Shown here piece after piece: positions 12,148-23,328 of a stretch of 64,000 nucleotides of DNA. How positions within the stretch are numbered: position 1 is the first letter of the stretch; each line of letters opens with the position of its first letter. The notes under the pieces were generated by a model. The model saw only the letters and a program-made list of their open reading frames with translations, did no database searches and was not told the DNA's origin. The position numbers were made by a program, and so were the translations under genes. The DNA comes from Hygrocybe punicea. Its lineage: Eukaryota > Basidiomycota > Agaricomycetes > Agaricales > Hygrophoraceae. Where the stretch lies: positions 3,720,001 to 3,784,000 of the forward strand of contig OY744466.1 in the NCBI GenBank assembly GCA_963556145.1. Direction: 5' to 3'.

Positions 12148-13441
12148 AGAATTCTATTTACAGCCCTTTTCATAAAGGGTAGTTCTATTTGGCATCCCTG
12201 GGGTGCAGCCAACTTCCCGTGCACCCCTTACCTTATATAGTGGTAGCTAAGTGATATACATCTAATGAAACAGTTTTAATTAAAGTTCTATTGGTGATAA
12301 AATCATAGAAAATTTCTGATGAGTAAGCTTACACTTCTAGGTGTTTATAGAAAAATAAAGCATTGTTTTGATTGAATAGTTGCTTAAAAATAAAGAACTC
12401 ATCTGGGATTGATGCCTATATCTAAACACCAACTAAATAGAATTCAACAAGAATTAGTTTTTGCATATATTAGTCTTCAGACTGCATAGACATAATTTTC
12501 AGTCATTTTATCACCATTAGAATTTGAGTTAAAATTGATTAGTCAAAATTATTTTACTTAGCTATCACAGTATCAGGGGTGTGTGGGAAGTTGGGTGCAC
12601 CTTGGGGAGCCAATTAGAATAATCCTTTCATAAATGATGGCAGTAAATGCACTTTTTTCAAATTGATTGAGAAATATGGACTTTGAATAAATTCCAGTGC
12701 CATTTCTTGTATCTCATGAAATACTGCATGGATTAACATGGTTATAGAGGGAAAGTTGTACTATTTTTGAAGGGCTATCAGGGTCTGGAATTACATTTGG
12801 ACAACATTCAGTGTGTGGTGAGTTGTGGATGAAATAAAAGGTAAACTAGTACTTTTTGACACTCAAAATGATATTGTCAAATTATGGCATCAAATGAGCT
12901 CCTACAAAGAACATTGTAAGGAGAAAGTTGTTCATTTTTTCAAGGGCTAGAAGTACATATACTATGTTTTTCTTTATTTTTTTCCTTTGAGCCAATATGA
13001 CATCTGTACTGTGTTTGTCTGCATTAGGCCTAAAATATGACAAGAATTATAAATATTGGCTCAAAGGAGAAAAATAAAGAAAAACACAGTATATGTACTT
13101 CTAGCCCTTGAAAAAATGAACAACTTTCTCCTTACAATGTTCTTTGTAGGAGCTCATTTGATGCCATAATTTGACAATATCATTTTGAGTGTCAAAAAGT
13201 ACTAGTTTACCTTTTATTTCATCCACAACTCACCACACACTGAATGTTGTCCAAATGTAATTCCAGACCCTGATAGCCCTTCAAAAATAGTACAACTTTC
13301 CCTCTATAACCATGTTAATCCATGCAGTATTTCATGAGATACAAGAAATGGCACTGGAATTTATTCAAAGTCCATATTTCTCAATCAATTTGAAAAAAGT
13401 GCATTTACTGCCATCATTTATGAAAAGGGCTGTAAATTCTT
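12148..13441. mobile_element. fold-back (long inverted repeat) element
   Basis: Two arms of roughly 370 bp, at about 12635-12998 and 13053-13425, are near-perfect reverse complements around a spacer of about 55 bp, so the whole can fold into one hairpin. The right end reads TTTATGAAAAGGGCTGTAAA and its reverse complement appears at 12155-12176, far left of the left arm. A separate small element (12177-12625) therefore split the left arm. AATTCT flanks both ends and may be the target duplication. There is no coding capacity, so it would need a transposase from elsewhere. Confidence 0.85.
12177..12625. mobile_element. 449-bp TIR element (MITE) nested in the fold-back element
   Basis: The left end GGGTAGTTCTATTTGGC...GGGGTGCAGCCAACTTCCC matches the reverse complement of the right end (GGATTATTCTAATTGGC...GGTGCACCCAACTTCCC). 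A 9-bp duplication, TTTCATAAA, flanks it at 12168-12176 and 12626-12634. Removing the element and one copy of the duplication joins the left arm of the surrounding palindrome. No ORF. Confidence 0.85.
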
Positions 13442-13705
13442 GAGTTATCATTTCATAGAAGTGAAACTACCTAAAAGTATCTAAATAGGTGGGGTTTTGT
13501 AACACAAGAAATGGCATGCTTGGAATAGGCTCTATTGCTAATTTGGGAAATTGAGCTGGCATCAAAGGAATCTGGAGCCAAGCCGTGCCAGTGAACGTAG
13601 CCGGTCTTAGCTGAGCCGAAGCCGAGCCGAGCCGAGCCGTGCAGTATACCAAGCCAAAAATACCTCTGACCGGATTTGGTTATCTCCTCTTCTGCGACGA
13701 CGGCG
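13442..13705. promoter_or_regulatory. upstream region of the GPI-anchored protein gene
   Basis: Intergenic sequence between the fold-back element and the first host gene. It contains a short direct repeat, GCCGAGCC, three or four times at about 13615-13638. No clear TATA box. I infer that it holds the promoter only from its position. Confidence 0.3.
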
Positions 13706-14403
13706 ATGGCGCTGCGAATGTTGGCTACCTTTAGCTTGCTATTGTCCCTGTTTAGCTTGTACTCGCATGCGTCTCCGTATCGGCCATCATTGACCGACCA
13801 CTCCCTTTCCTTACGTGATGACCCAGTATTTCCTGAGAACCCTCCTTCATGCCCGATTTGTGCTCAAAATTACGCCAGTATCGATAGTTGCGCCCAGGCA
13901 GCACCCGTTCTAGCTAATTTCACAATGGTATTTCGCCAGGTCGTCTCTTCAAGTGACATGATGGTGACGTTTCAACCAACGATAGATCATATTTAATCCA
14001 GGGGCTTTCATCGACCTCATCAAATGTGCTTGCGCCGATACTTTTCAATCTGTGTATCCTCAATGTGTTGACTGGTAAGCTAGCGTCATTTATGGTGACA
14101 TTCAGACTCACATCAAAGCCCAGCTTTATCCAGACTAACCAAACCCGCTTTCTCGACCCCAACGACGGTCAAGCTCTCCCCTCTATTGTAGAGGGTATGC
14201 GGAACATCTGCGCACTAGAAAGCACGTTGTTGGGCGGCGTTGCAACGGCTGACGGTGAAGCGACCCCAACAAGCAGCGTCAGAGTTTCTACGCCAACGGG
14301 GACATCGGCTGCGAGTTCTCATCGACATAATCTGTTAGCCTTCAGGCTGGGTAGTTCTGCGGCTATCCTTCCGTTGGTATTGACCAGCATTTTCGGTGCA
14401 TGA
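13706..14403 (+). CDS. secreted, probably GPI-anchored cysteine-rich protein
   Basis: Three exons fit the reading frame: 13706-13952, 14002-14074 and 14124-14403. Both introns are 49 bp with GT...AG ends, and the product is 199 residues. The N-terminus MALRMLATFSLLLSLFSLYS is a clear signal peptide. The mature part has paired cysteines (CPICAQ, DSCAQ, IKCACAD, PQCVDCF, NICALE), the pattern of a family of secreted proteins common in Agaricomycetes. The C-terminus is Ser/Thr-rich and ends in a hydrophobic segment (SAAILPLVLTSIFGA), as expected for GPI anchoring at the cell surface. The function of the family is unknown to me. The first intron's donor (13953) was chosen because it alone gives the right phase; exon joins were not confirmed by RNA. 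Confidence 0.8.
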
Positions 14404-14772
14404 TTTATGAACGAGGTCAAGGAAACCATTTAATGATGTACTAATGACTTGTAACGACTTGTAACGTTCACAACTACGTAACTTTAACCAGCGGCAACCC
14501 GGTGTGGCACAGTATTTGGATGTATTTGTAACACGTGTTGAAAATGTGTGACATGTGATGCCTCGTGACTTTGCCCGTGATCACCACCTCCTCTCGCAAG
14601 GGACCAGCGGATATCGCCCATCCTCTAGCAATTTTCCTGTTCTCCCTAACCCCAACCGCTGGAGTCCCTTCGGACTCGCTAGCTGCCATCAACGGGCTCG
14701 AACCAACGATTTCAATTTTTTTTTTAGCCCCAGAAAAGGGTCTAGGAATTGACTTTGGGTCAATCCCCCTCT

Positions 14773-16149
14773 ATGCCTTCTGCTCCTGCCAATCACGACC
14801 CAGCTTTATCTCATTCGCTCTCTGGTACCACCAGCAACCCACTGTCTTCAACCGCTTCGGGATCCTCCACTAACATCGGTGACCTGCCGGGTGAAGTTCC
14901 TGGTCTCCAATTGGTCCAGGGTGCCTTTGATTCAAATCAGATCATGTCGCTCCTCAGGCATTTACCAGTATTTAACAAGGTATGTTTCTCTTTCCCACCA
15001 GATCATCCCCGTGCTCCACGTGACTTGTAACATTCGTCACGCTTTTCGTTTTGCAAAACTATGTTATCTGCGAAGAATCGGTTTGCGATAACCTTCAATC
15101 TTTTTCCTCCGTTTATTTTTCATACATGTCTTGGAATCTTACGCAACAACCTTTGCCAAAGCTCAACGAACAGGGTAATCTGAAAGAAGATGCTGCTCAA
15201 ACACTCTCTAACCTTTCGCAAGCTACGTTCCCCTCTCAACACCAGCTCCCAATCCAGCAGCATCCATACCCAGGCGTCCATCATGCCCAACACCCAGCAA
15301 TAAGTGATCCCGGCCCCTCATCACATCCCCGCGGCCCCCCGAATCTTGGCCAGCTTTCTGCCGTGGCTGCAGCAGGCGTCGGCCCGATGCAGTCCGCCGC
15401 CCAAATGTCATCTGCGCGTATGCAAGGCCAAGATATGGAGGAAATGGGCAGCGATGCTGATGATGGTGGCGATCAGAGCGCTTCTGGCGGGAATTCTGGC
15501 GCAGCTCCCCAGATTACTCCCCCAGGATCTGGAGGGAGGACCCGGGGCAGTCGGAGCGCTACGATGGGAAGTGATGAATGGAGTCGACAAAGGAAAGACA
15601 ATCATGTAAGCATTCGACCTTTATTTGTGAACATTACTTACAAAATCATTCCAGAAAGAAGTTGAGCGCCGTCGCCGTGGTAATATAAACGAAGGTATTA
15701 ACGAACTCGGGCGTATTGTCCCTAACGGCTCTGGGGAAAAGGCCAAAGGCGCCATTTTATCACGCGCAGTTCAATACATACATCACCTGAAGGAAAATGA
15801 AGCTAGGAACATAGAGAAGTGGACTCTCGAGAAGTTGCTCATGGACCAAGCGATGGGCGACATGCAGGGTCAGCTGGACGAGGCAAAGAAACATTGGGAA
15901 GAAGAAAGGATGGCACGCCAGAGAGCGGAGAATGAGCTGGACGTCCTCAGAAGCATTCATTCTGGTAGGGCCAATGGTGCTGGCCATGGATATGGCTCCC
16001 GGTCGAAGTCTCCCGATGCGAAGTTGGACCCTGGTATGAAACGGCGTGGGGATGCCCAAGTGGATGTGGGCGGGGGCGCGGAGGAAAGAGGCGATGGGGA
16101 AGGTAGGTCGGGGAAGCGACAGCGAGTGGAAGAGAGGAGAGAGCTTTAA
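14773..16149 (+). CDS. bHLH transcription factor
   Basis: Start ATG at 14773. Exon 1 ends at 14979, exon 2 runs from 15162 or 15174 (both AG sites keep frame) to 15605, and exon 3 is 15655-16149. The N-terminal half is Pro/Gln/Ser-rich and disordered, with an acidic patch (EEMGSDADDGGDQSAS). The basic region and helix-loop-helix span the second intron: RQRKDNH, then KEVERRRRGNINEGINEL, a loop (VPNGSGEKAKG), and helix 2 AILSRAVQYIHHLKENE. The Glu and Arg in the KEVERRRR segment are those that bind E-box (CANNTG) DNA in this family. A coiled-coil stretch rich in Glu/Lys/Arg follows (about 15800-15960). It is probably a nuclear dimer; targets cannot be inferred. One of the few intact host genes in the window. 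Confidence 0.9.
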
Positions 16150-16447
16150 CTCCCATTTATGTTTTGTTGACCAGACTGGCACGTTGCAAGTTACCTTGTC
16201 TTTATTTCTTCTCTCTTTCTCGTTTCTTACTTTGTTCTCTATCCTCCTTCAAGTTCAATAATTGTGATTATGATTTATTTTCGAGCATTCCGTGTACCTA
16301 CGTCCATTATCTATATGTATCCCCAGTTGTCTCTTGATCAGGTTACCGGTTGAACTGGCCAGACCGATTCCGTTGCGAACTATTCAATGGCCTTCAGTAT
16401 TATTTGACCATGTTCTGAACTTCCTTACAGAAGTGACGACCGCTGCC

Positions 16448-17992
16448 ATGTCTGCAACTGTGATTCCTTCAGAGAATGAACTCAAACAAGCCCTAGCAGC
16501 GTTGAGGGTCCAGAATGCCACACTTGGAGTCCCGAAAATCCACGCACTCTTGCTTTCTACTCATCCAACTTGGACAGTAAGCGAGAAGCGTACGCGGAAG
16601 CTCTTGCAGGCTGAAGGCCTCATGGTCGCTCAGCCTGCTGTGGAGGCTTCTATCAAAACAGCAACCGATAGGGTCTATCCGGTATCGAATGTGATGGAGG
16701 AGCTGGACGTCGGTAAATGGACGACCAAGGTGGAGATAAAGCTCTTCGATAAGTTGAAAGGCAAGGGCCTTGTTGCAAGAGAAACCATTCAACAGGGGGA
16801 AGTGGTCTGGAAGGAGGATCCATTCGTAATCGCACCAGAATGGTGGGTACCCTCTATCAAGCTCGATCCTTAATCAATAATGCAATCGTGCTACAAAAAG
16901 GGAGATATTCGATCTGCAACAGTGCTCTCCGAGCCGTGCGTGCGCGTTGTGCACTACGCCTTTTGGAGACATTGAGTCCTCCCTTGTCACTGGCTGTCCG
17001 GCGTCTGCACCAGACGCGTACTGCTCGTCTCGATTTTGTAACCGTCTGTGTCTTGCACGCTCTGCGGGTACGCATCCTCTGCTCTGTCCCGCACAAAACC
17101 CCGCGTCCGTCCCGCTCGTCGCATTTGCTAGGAAGCAGCAGTGGATGGCGTTGCATGCGCTTGCGCAGTGTGTTGCCCACGTCCTGCTGGCAAACCAACG
17201 GGACGAGGTTGCTTTGCGTGTGGACCTGGGAGTTGTTCGTGGGTTTGCCCAGTTGGGCATGGAGGAGAGATTGAGAGATTGGTCGTGAGTGGTATCTCCA
17301 CCAGTCTGATATATCCGATTTTTTTATGGATGACGGTGCTGAGGATATTTACGGTAGGTTTGGTGGTGCGGAGCCAGACAGAGCTACTTGGACAACGGCC
17401 CACCAGCTGTTCATCCATGCGTTTCGGGACCCTCCGAACCCTCAGGAGAAGAAAAAGCTGGCACGAATACTCAGGAAACCTCTCGCAAAGAACATCGAGC
17501 GAGAGTTATTCGGCTACGACGCATTCCTTCGCGGTTTAGGACGGATGAGTCTCAGTGAGCCTTTCGTGAATATCCAAAATGCCCATAATCTAGTCTCTAC
17601 CTTCAACAAATCCCGCCGCTGATGCATGACTTCCATCCTACATAGATCTGGAAGCGCATGGGGGTCTATACATCCTCCACTCGCACCTTAACCACGCTTG
17701 CGCGCCGAACATCTCCGTGCGCCACTTGGACCGGCGGACCGCCCTCTCGCGAATCACACTTATCGCGAAACGTGACATCAGCATCGGGGAGGAGCTCCTC
17801 GTTACATATGTGAATCCTGACTTTGGTTTGTGGGAGCGCCGCCAGGCGATCGCAGCATGGGGGTTTGGGGTATGTCAGTGTATTCGGTGCACCGAGGAGG
17901 AGAATGATTTTAAGGTAGGAAATTCCCTATCCGAGAAGGCTGGCATGCATGACTTGGAGAGGGAGCTCAAGGCCGGACTGGGACTCTTTTAA
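16448..17992 (+). CDS. SET-domain protein, SET5/SMYD-like
   Basis: The start is the ATG at 16448 and exon 1 ends at 16842 inside a Trp codon. Intron 16843-16900 has GT...AG ends. The N-terminal part of the split SET domain is GLVARETIQQGEVVWKEDPF. Then comes a zinc-binding MYND-like cluster (CALC...YCSSRFCNRLC...HPLLC) and, after an intron at 17555-17645, the catalytic SET half: HSHLNHACAPNISVRH, ISIGEELLVTYVN, and a post-SET CQCIRC. The order matches fungal SET5 and the SMYD group, which methylate histone or other lysines using S-adenosylmethionine. Near 17283-17290 the frame shifts by one base (RDWS-stop against EWYLHQSDISDFF). This is either a small indel that damages the gene, a sequence error or an intron I could not place. 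The NHxCxPN and GEEL motifs are intact. Confidence 0.85.
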
Positions 17993-18234
17993 GTTTGAGC
18001 AGTGGTGACCATTGCCAACATTTTGGCTTAGATCCTCTCGTCTGACATGACCTATCATCGTGTCCACCACCAGCATTACTTGGCTGGTGCTGGCCTGCAA
18101 GAATAACCAGTACCAGGTAAATACAAAGCACCAACACATATCTTATATATTTTTCGGAATCAACTATGAACCACAGTTTAGACAAAACCATTGGCCAATG
18201 TGAGATAACATTAGCAAAAGGGGCCAGAGCTGTG
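17993..18234. other. intergenic, no gene recognised
   Basis: Sequence between the stop of the SET gene and the left inverted repeat of the next transposon. No feature could be supported. Confidence 0.4.
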
Positions 18235-19190
18235 ACAGCGGTTTCGGAAATCCTTGTCATGTGCTGTTTTTTTTTTTTTTTTAAAATTTGTGTGGCTGAA
18301 CCGGAAACTTCCATCCCTCCCATTTTCTTCATACTTGTATCTATTCTATAATGGACAGTGATGGGGACACCACCACCGGCCTACTATCCTGCTCCTGTTA
18401 TTCCTGCTCCCCTTACACCTCCTCCACAAGTGAACCACATTGCTGAAGTGCTTGCTTCTCCCTCCCCATCTCCAGAACCAGAGATTGTTGAACCTGCTCC
18501 AATCCAATCAGTTCCAGCACAAAATTCGGAAGAGAGTGGGTCGCCCAAAGAAGGATATTCCAATCCAGCCACCTTTGAGCTATTGGTGCAAGTCACAATG
18601 CCTGATAAGTGTATTTTGTCAGCGTGGAGGAAAGACAAAGAACGAAAAGCAGGATCCAATCAAAAGAGGCCCACTGGAAGTAAAAATTGATATTGCATGG
18701 GTTGGGCTGTTGGAAATTGTTGCGGATCTCATTCAAACTGGAGTCAACAACCTGAATCTCTCAACCTTTGAATGGCACTTCCTCAAACCTGCGAATGGAG
18801 CCTGGCTGCCATTGACAGATGAGTGTGGGTACAGCTCCATGGTAAAACAAGTTCTTACAAAGACAGAACACTATGTCATCATGCGCATGCATCCGCCAAA
18901 GGTGGACAGTACTCCCACACTGGTAAGTCCTTATCTCAATTACAAAACAGTATACTAATGTGGGTTCTAGCCTTGGGCCACATCTAGGCCTGGGCCCTCT
19001 GCTATGCAGGCTGTACCTCAACAGATTTTCATCGAGGATGAGTATGTGGAGGAATGCGATAATGGTTGGGTCAAAAGGGTAAAATATGATGATGAACTCG
19101 AAGAGATCATTGCAAAGATCAATGAAAAGTACCTACCTGGTTCAAGTTCAACCCACCCCAACATCTCGTGCTTTCATCACAGGCCGAGTG

Positions 19191-20580
19191 TAGTGCTACC
19201 GAAGTTCAGTTCAGTCCAGTTCAGACCCATTTTGGCTGAACTCTGAACTGAACTCCGGGTTCAGTTCAGGATTTTAGGTGAACTGAACCTGAACTGCTGT
19301 GAACCGTTCGGATTTTTTTTTTCAGAGCCTGAACCGAGTTCATGAACAGTTTGGACACTTAATTTTAGTATTATCATGCATTTTACCAAAAAAAATCACA
19401 ATATATTGTAGCTATCTAATCTATCGCGGGTTTTTTTCCGCAACCCATACCCGTACCTGTACCCATTGCCATGGGTACGGGTTTGCGGGGGTTAATCTGT
19501 GGGTCCCTCAGAGGTGACCAGGTGGTGTTGGGCACACCACCGCCCTCCCAGTTACCTCGCGGTTGCAGCGCTGACATCAATTGACGTCGCGGTTGCGCAT
19601 CTGCGAGGTACGTTGGTGGTGGGTTTTGCGGGTCCTCAGCCGTGACTGGGTGGTGTTGGGCCACACCACCATCCTCCTGGTTACCTCGCGGTTGCAGCGC
19701 CGACGTCAATTGATGGGGTGGTGCACATCCGCGAGGTATGTTTGGTGGTGGGATGCGCGGTGGCCTTCGTCACGCTCGCGGTTTGTGGGTTGTGGTTGTG
19801 GTCGCTGTGGTCATTGTGGTTGTTGTTGTTGTTGTTTGTTTGTTGTATTTGGAGGGGCCGTGGGTTGTCGTTGTCGTAGTGGTGGTGGTGGCCGCCGTTG
19901 TCACCCCTTGTCCTTGCCGCCTGTTGTCCTTGTCGCGTGTGTGGGTGTTTTGTGTTGTNNNNNNNNNNNNNNNNNNNNNNNNNNNNNNNNNNNNNNNNNN
20001 NNNNNNNNNNNNNNNNNNNNNNNNNNNNNNNNNNNNNNNNNNNNNNNNNNNNNNNNNNNNNNNNNNNNNNNNNNNNNNNNNNNNNNNNNNNNNNNNNNNN
20101 NNNNNNNNNNNNNNNNNNNNNNNNNNNNNNNNNNNNNNNNNNNNNNNNNNNNNNNNNNGTCCATTGTTGTTGTTGCCATTGTCCATTGTTGTTGTTGCCG
20201 TTGTTGTTGGTGGTTGAGAGCAAACTGTGTCATGGACTTAAAACAAATGATAATAAAAGTAAAAGACTTACCGATTTACCTCAAATGCTTGCGTTTGAGG
20301 GTCACTCTTGTGGTGATTTGTCGGGGTGTTGTCGTGGCTGAGACTAAATTTTGGTGACTAAAAACGGAAATTTGCCGAAATCGGCATGTGAGTACAACTT
20401 TTGCGTGAGCAAAATATACATGCCTGCGGACATCGGTTCAGCAGTTCTGAACTGCTCGTGAACCATTTAGACAACCTGGGGGTTGCCTGAACCCCGAACT
20501 GGACCCGGGGTTCAGTTCAGCCCAAGGTGCTGGACTGAACCGGGTTCGGATCGGTTCTGAACCGAACTTTGGCAGCACTA
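19191..20580. mobile_element. hAT-like MITE, contains assembly gap
   Basis: Ends TAGTGCTACCGAAGTTCAG and (reverse complement of the right end) TAGTGCTGCCAAAGTTCGG are inverted repeats, extended inward by many copies of GTTCAGTTC-like motifs in both orientations. An 8-bp target duplication flanks it, GCCGAGTG (19183-19190) and GCCAAGTG (20581-20588), with one mismatch. Eight-base duplications and TA-initial ends fit the hAT superfamily. The interior is GC rich with TTG/GTG repeats and no gene. A second family member is at 50623-51994. Confidence 0.85.
19959..20158. other. 200-N assembly gap
   Basis: Exactly 200 undetermined bases inside the repetitive interior of the MITE. The true length of this part is unknown. 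Open frames that run through it are artefacts. Confidence 1.
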
Positions 20581-21329
20581 GCCAAGTGACCTCCACTTCA
20601 ATCTCGACTGGAGTTGGTGCCTTGTATGGGCATCGGCAATTGTGAGTGTCAAATTGAATTGGAATTTTTATATATCATACTGATTGTATTCTAGAAAGCT
20701 GGAAATACTTCATATGATCATATTCCACTTTTGTCAAACATGTTCAAGAAGGGGCAGGAAATCAAAAGCAAGAAAGTGGCACAGACTGTCGCACCAGTTG
20801 CTGGTGCTCTGGTTGCCAACAAACCTGTTGCCGTTGCCACTCCAACCACTTCCATGCCAATTCCACAGTACACACCATTCTACAACCCTTATGCCTTCAA
20901 TAACATGGCAATGCATGGCATGGCGATGCCAGGATATAACATGCCTGGTCATGGGTATACATCCCCTCAAAAGGAACATTCTTCTTCTCCGGTCGAAATC
21001 CCTGGCGATGTCCATACTTTCTGCAAAGCCTATGGGATCCAAGAGCATGAGGAACAAGCTCTCGAACAGCTTGGATTTGTAATGGGAGATAATCTAGATG
21101 AGGTGACGGAGCAGCAGTACAAGGACGCCGGCTTCAAACCCCTAGCATGGAAACATGTCTTGAAGGCATATAAGAGGCACAAACGTATCACAAAGGCTTG
21201 AGTATTGGTTCATCGACATTCCATTCTCATTTCACCCTTTTTATACATACTTATCATTCATCACCACTCATTGGACTCATAGTAGCATAGTAGCGTAGAT
21301 ACAGACAACAAATAAAATATTTTTCATGA

Positions 21330-23230
21330 TACAGAATCAATGGCAAGAGTACAACCTGTAAGGCTACAGAATCCAACATTATATCCAGAGTGTATGAACC
21401 ATTCCTTCGCTTTCTCCGGCATTACAGCATGTGCCGCTTCAAGCAGGGCAATTTCTGGGTAATCAGCATGTTGTATGCAAGCCCAGTTGCGGCAGATCCA
21501 TGCTTTCACTGTTGAGGAAATCAGTCATATAGATTGAGCTCGTAATGGGGATGTGTACCGCAACTAAAGCTCTCCTCAATCAGGTTGAAGTCAGGAGAAT
21601 AAGGGGGAAGAAAGACCAGAAGATGGCCCTGTGCTTCAATGACTTCACGTAGAGCATTTGATTTATGTATCGCACAGTTGTCGAGAACAAGAATACTGTT
21701 GTCTTGAGGGTATGGATTCATCTTCGGCAGCTGGAAAAGATCAGATATTGGGTTACCCAGAAAGACCAAATGCACCACGTCATTCACAATAAAATCAAAA
21801 AACATTTCCCCATCAACAGATCCCAAAACGATAGAAAGCACTTCATAGCCATCCAATGACATTGCTGCCACCATACTGTAGCGTTCTCCTGTCACAAAAT
21901 TGGCCTGGATGGTTGCACAATGGCCAGAAGGTGCACGACCATAGTGCTGATAGATGGTATGGTTGTTGTAGAGGGTCCTCGACCCTCTGAGGCTGTAACA
22001 TCGATATCTAGCGAATCCGCTCGAACCTGACGTTTCTAGCAATCTACGCTCGAACCCGACACAACCCGACGCAACCCGATGCAACCCGAGCATACCGACT
22101 AGCACGGCCGCTCATGTACCTGGTCGGTCCATCTCCTAAACTCATGGAACTTCAAATATCAAAGATAGATCTCATCGGACTGGGATCCCGACATCGGACT
22201 TGCCTTATTCGCGCCTAGCGTCTCCCTTATGGAGATATAGTAAAGTATATTACATCTTTTACGGTTTTTATATCTTCCACCTATTTTCCCTGTCATGGTC
22301 GCCTCGCAACGCTCTTCCTACTTCCCCATTTTTATTCTCCTTTGTTTCCTCTCATCGGCCGAGGACTCTCATCCGAATCTAGGTACAGAAATTTGTAGTA
22401 TAAAAACAGTGCCCAAGCGCCGTCTCTGAATAAGAAACCAGTTCCCCCGTTTCCTCTCTCTGAGAATCAGCCTCTCAGTAAAATCCATCACACACACTAC
22501 TCGTCGGTTTCCTCGATGCTCTCCCCGTCCTTAATCTCTACGTCTCTCGTCACCCGACACCCGACCCACCGTACCCAACACCGTCGGCTTCGTCAGCTTT
22601 GACCGGCCTCGATAGATTTCAGTAGTTTACTTGGCGGCTTCTTATCATTTATATCCTATCATCTTGCTGAAGCTCGCTAGACTATTCCTAGTCACTTTCA
22701 CACTGACCCCCACAGGCTTCGGATTACTATTCCGCAGCCACCCTGACCTCGCCTTTACATTATCCTTGCTTGTCTCATCCACCATGGTGAGTTGACGTGC
22801 CACAAAATGCAACAGCATTTTTGCCATCCACTCCTCCCTTGCATCCTCATCTCGTTCGGCTGCTGCCTTTCAAAGTAACTTGTAAGTTAGGCCAGCATCA
22901 CGGATGTTCTCATGTAGTGTCGATTGAGAGATGCCAGTATCGTAAGCAAGTGCCAACCACTCCTGGATCTTGTCAAGGAACAGTTCAGGGCCCTCCTCAA
23001 GAAGGGTGAATAGATTGTGTGTCATGTTGGCATTGAAAATGTGAGGCCGACCTCGAACAGCGATGGCAGGGGGCACAACTGATCCATACTGTGCATGGTT
23101 TGCCTTCCAGCGCTGGAGGCTTTGTTCTGAGACACCAAAGATATCACTGATGTCAGCAGGGATGTAGTTATATTCCAGGAGCCATAGAGCCTGCTCCTTG
23201 AGATCCTTGCTGATATGCCTGTAAACCATG
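21330..23230 (-). pseudogene. Tc1/mariner-type transposase (DDE_3), split by an LTR
   Basis: The N-terminal part, 23230 down to about 22765, begins MVYRHISKDLKEQALWLLEY and continues as a paired helix-turn-helix (DISDIFGVSEQSLQRWKAN, then GRPHIF) ending ...LTMVDETSKDN, the first catalytic Asp region (VDE). After the LTR insertion the chain resumes with HTIYQHYGRAPSGHCATIQ, FVTGERYSMVAAMSLDGYE, ILVLDNCAIHK (second Asp) and FLPPYSPDFNLIEESF (third acidic residue), then a C-terminal tail near 21380-21509. These are the DNA-binding and catalytic parts of a Tc1/mariner transposase. Frame changes and stops after EESFSC show decay beyond the LTR insertion. Confidence 0.88.
21967..22759 (+). mobile_element. 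solo LTR (about 793 bp) inside the Tc1 transposase
   Basis: Starts TGTAGAGGGTCCTCGACCC and ends ...CGCCTTTACA, with the TG...CA ends of LTRs. A TATAAAA box lies near 22399, followed by a pyrimidine-rich leader. The transposase reads ...SKDN on one side and HTIYQ on the other, so the insertion is precise in the coding sequence. The flanking five bases, GTTGT on the left and ATTAT or TTATC on the right, are not identical, so the duplication is unclear. No internal retroelement genes are present. Confidence 0.7.
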
Positions 23231-23328
23231 TGAAGGTTCAAGTAAACAGAAGTTTCCGAGTTCAGCCACATGAATTATTTTTTTTTAAAAAAAAAACAGC
23301 ACATGACAAGGATTTCCGAAACCGCTGT

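Larger units (their letters stand above)
18361..21201 (+). pseudogene. Pro-rich protein with SAM-like C-terminal domain (passenger gene)
   Basis: The first exon begins MGTPPPAYYPAPVIPAPLTP and is Pro/Glu-rich. A one-base shift near 18620 leads to QDPIKRGPLEVKIDIAWVGL and ...TFEWHFLKPANGAWLPLT. A clean intron (GTAAGT...CTAAT...TAG) spans 18924-18969. The next exon has IFIEDEYVEECDNGWVKRVK. A MITE interrupts coding sequence at 19191. The last exon, about 20696-21201, carries a Met/Pro/Tyr-rich linker and then FCKAYGIQEHEEQALEQLGF...FKPLAWKHVLKAYKRH, which looks like a five-helix SAM-type interaction domain. It sits inside the inverted repeats of a Tc1/mariner element, pointing at the transposase. 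The role is unknown. With the insertion and frameshift this copy should be inactive. Confidence 0.55.
18235..23328. mobile_element. Tc1/mariner-type element with two convergent genes
   Basis: Inverted repeats of about 75 bp bound the region. At 18235-18311 the sequence opens ACAGCGGTTTCGGAAATCCT and continues TTGTCATGTGCTG plus a T-run and GTGTGGCTGAAC. The reverse complement of this is at 23250-23328. Inside the left repeat a plus-strand gene starts at 18361; inside the right repeat a minus-strand Tc1/mariner transposase starts at about 23230. TA follows the right repeat, but the matching left dinucleotide is GA, so the target duplication is not clean. Two younger insertions lie inside: a hAT-like MITE (19191-20580) and an LTR (21967-22759). 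Confidence 0.7.

Noticed and set aside
19581..20357. Open frames with long runs of unknown residues.
   Set aside because: They run through the 200-N gap and low-complexity DNA.
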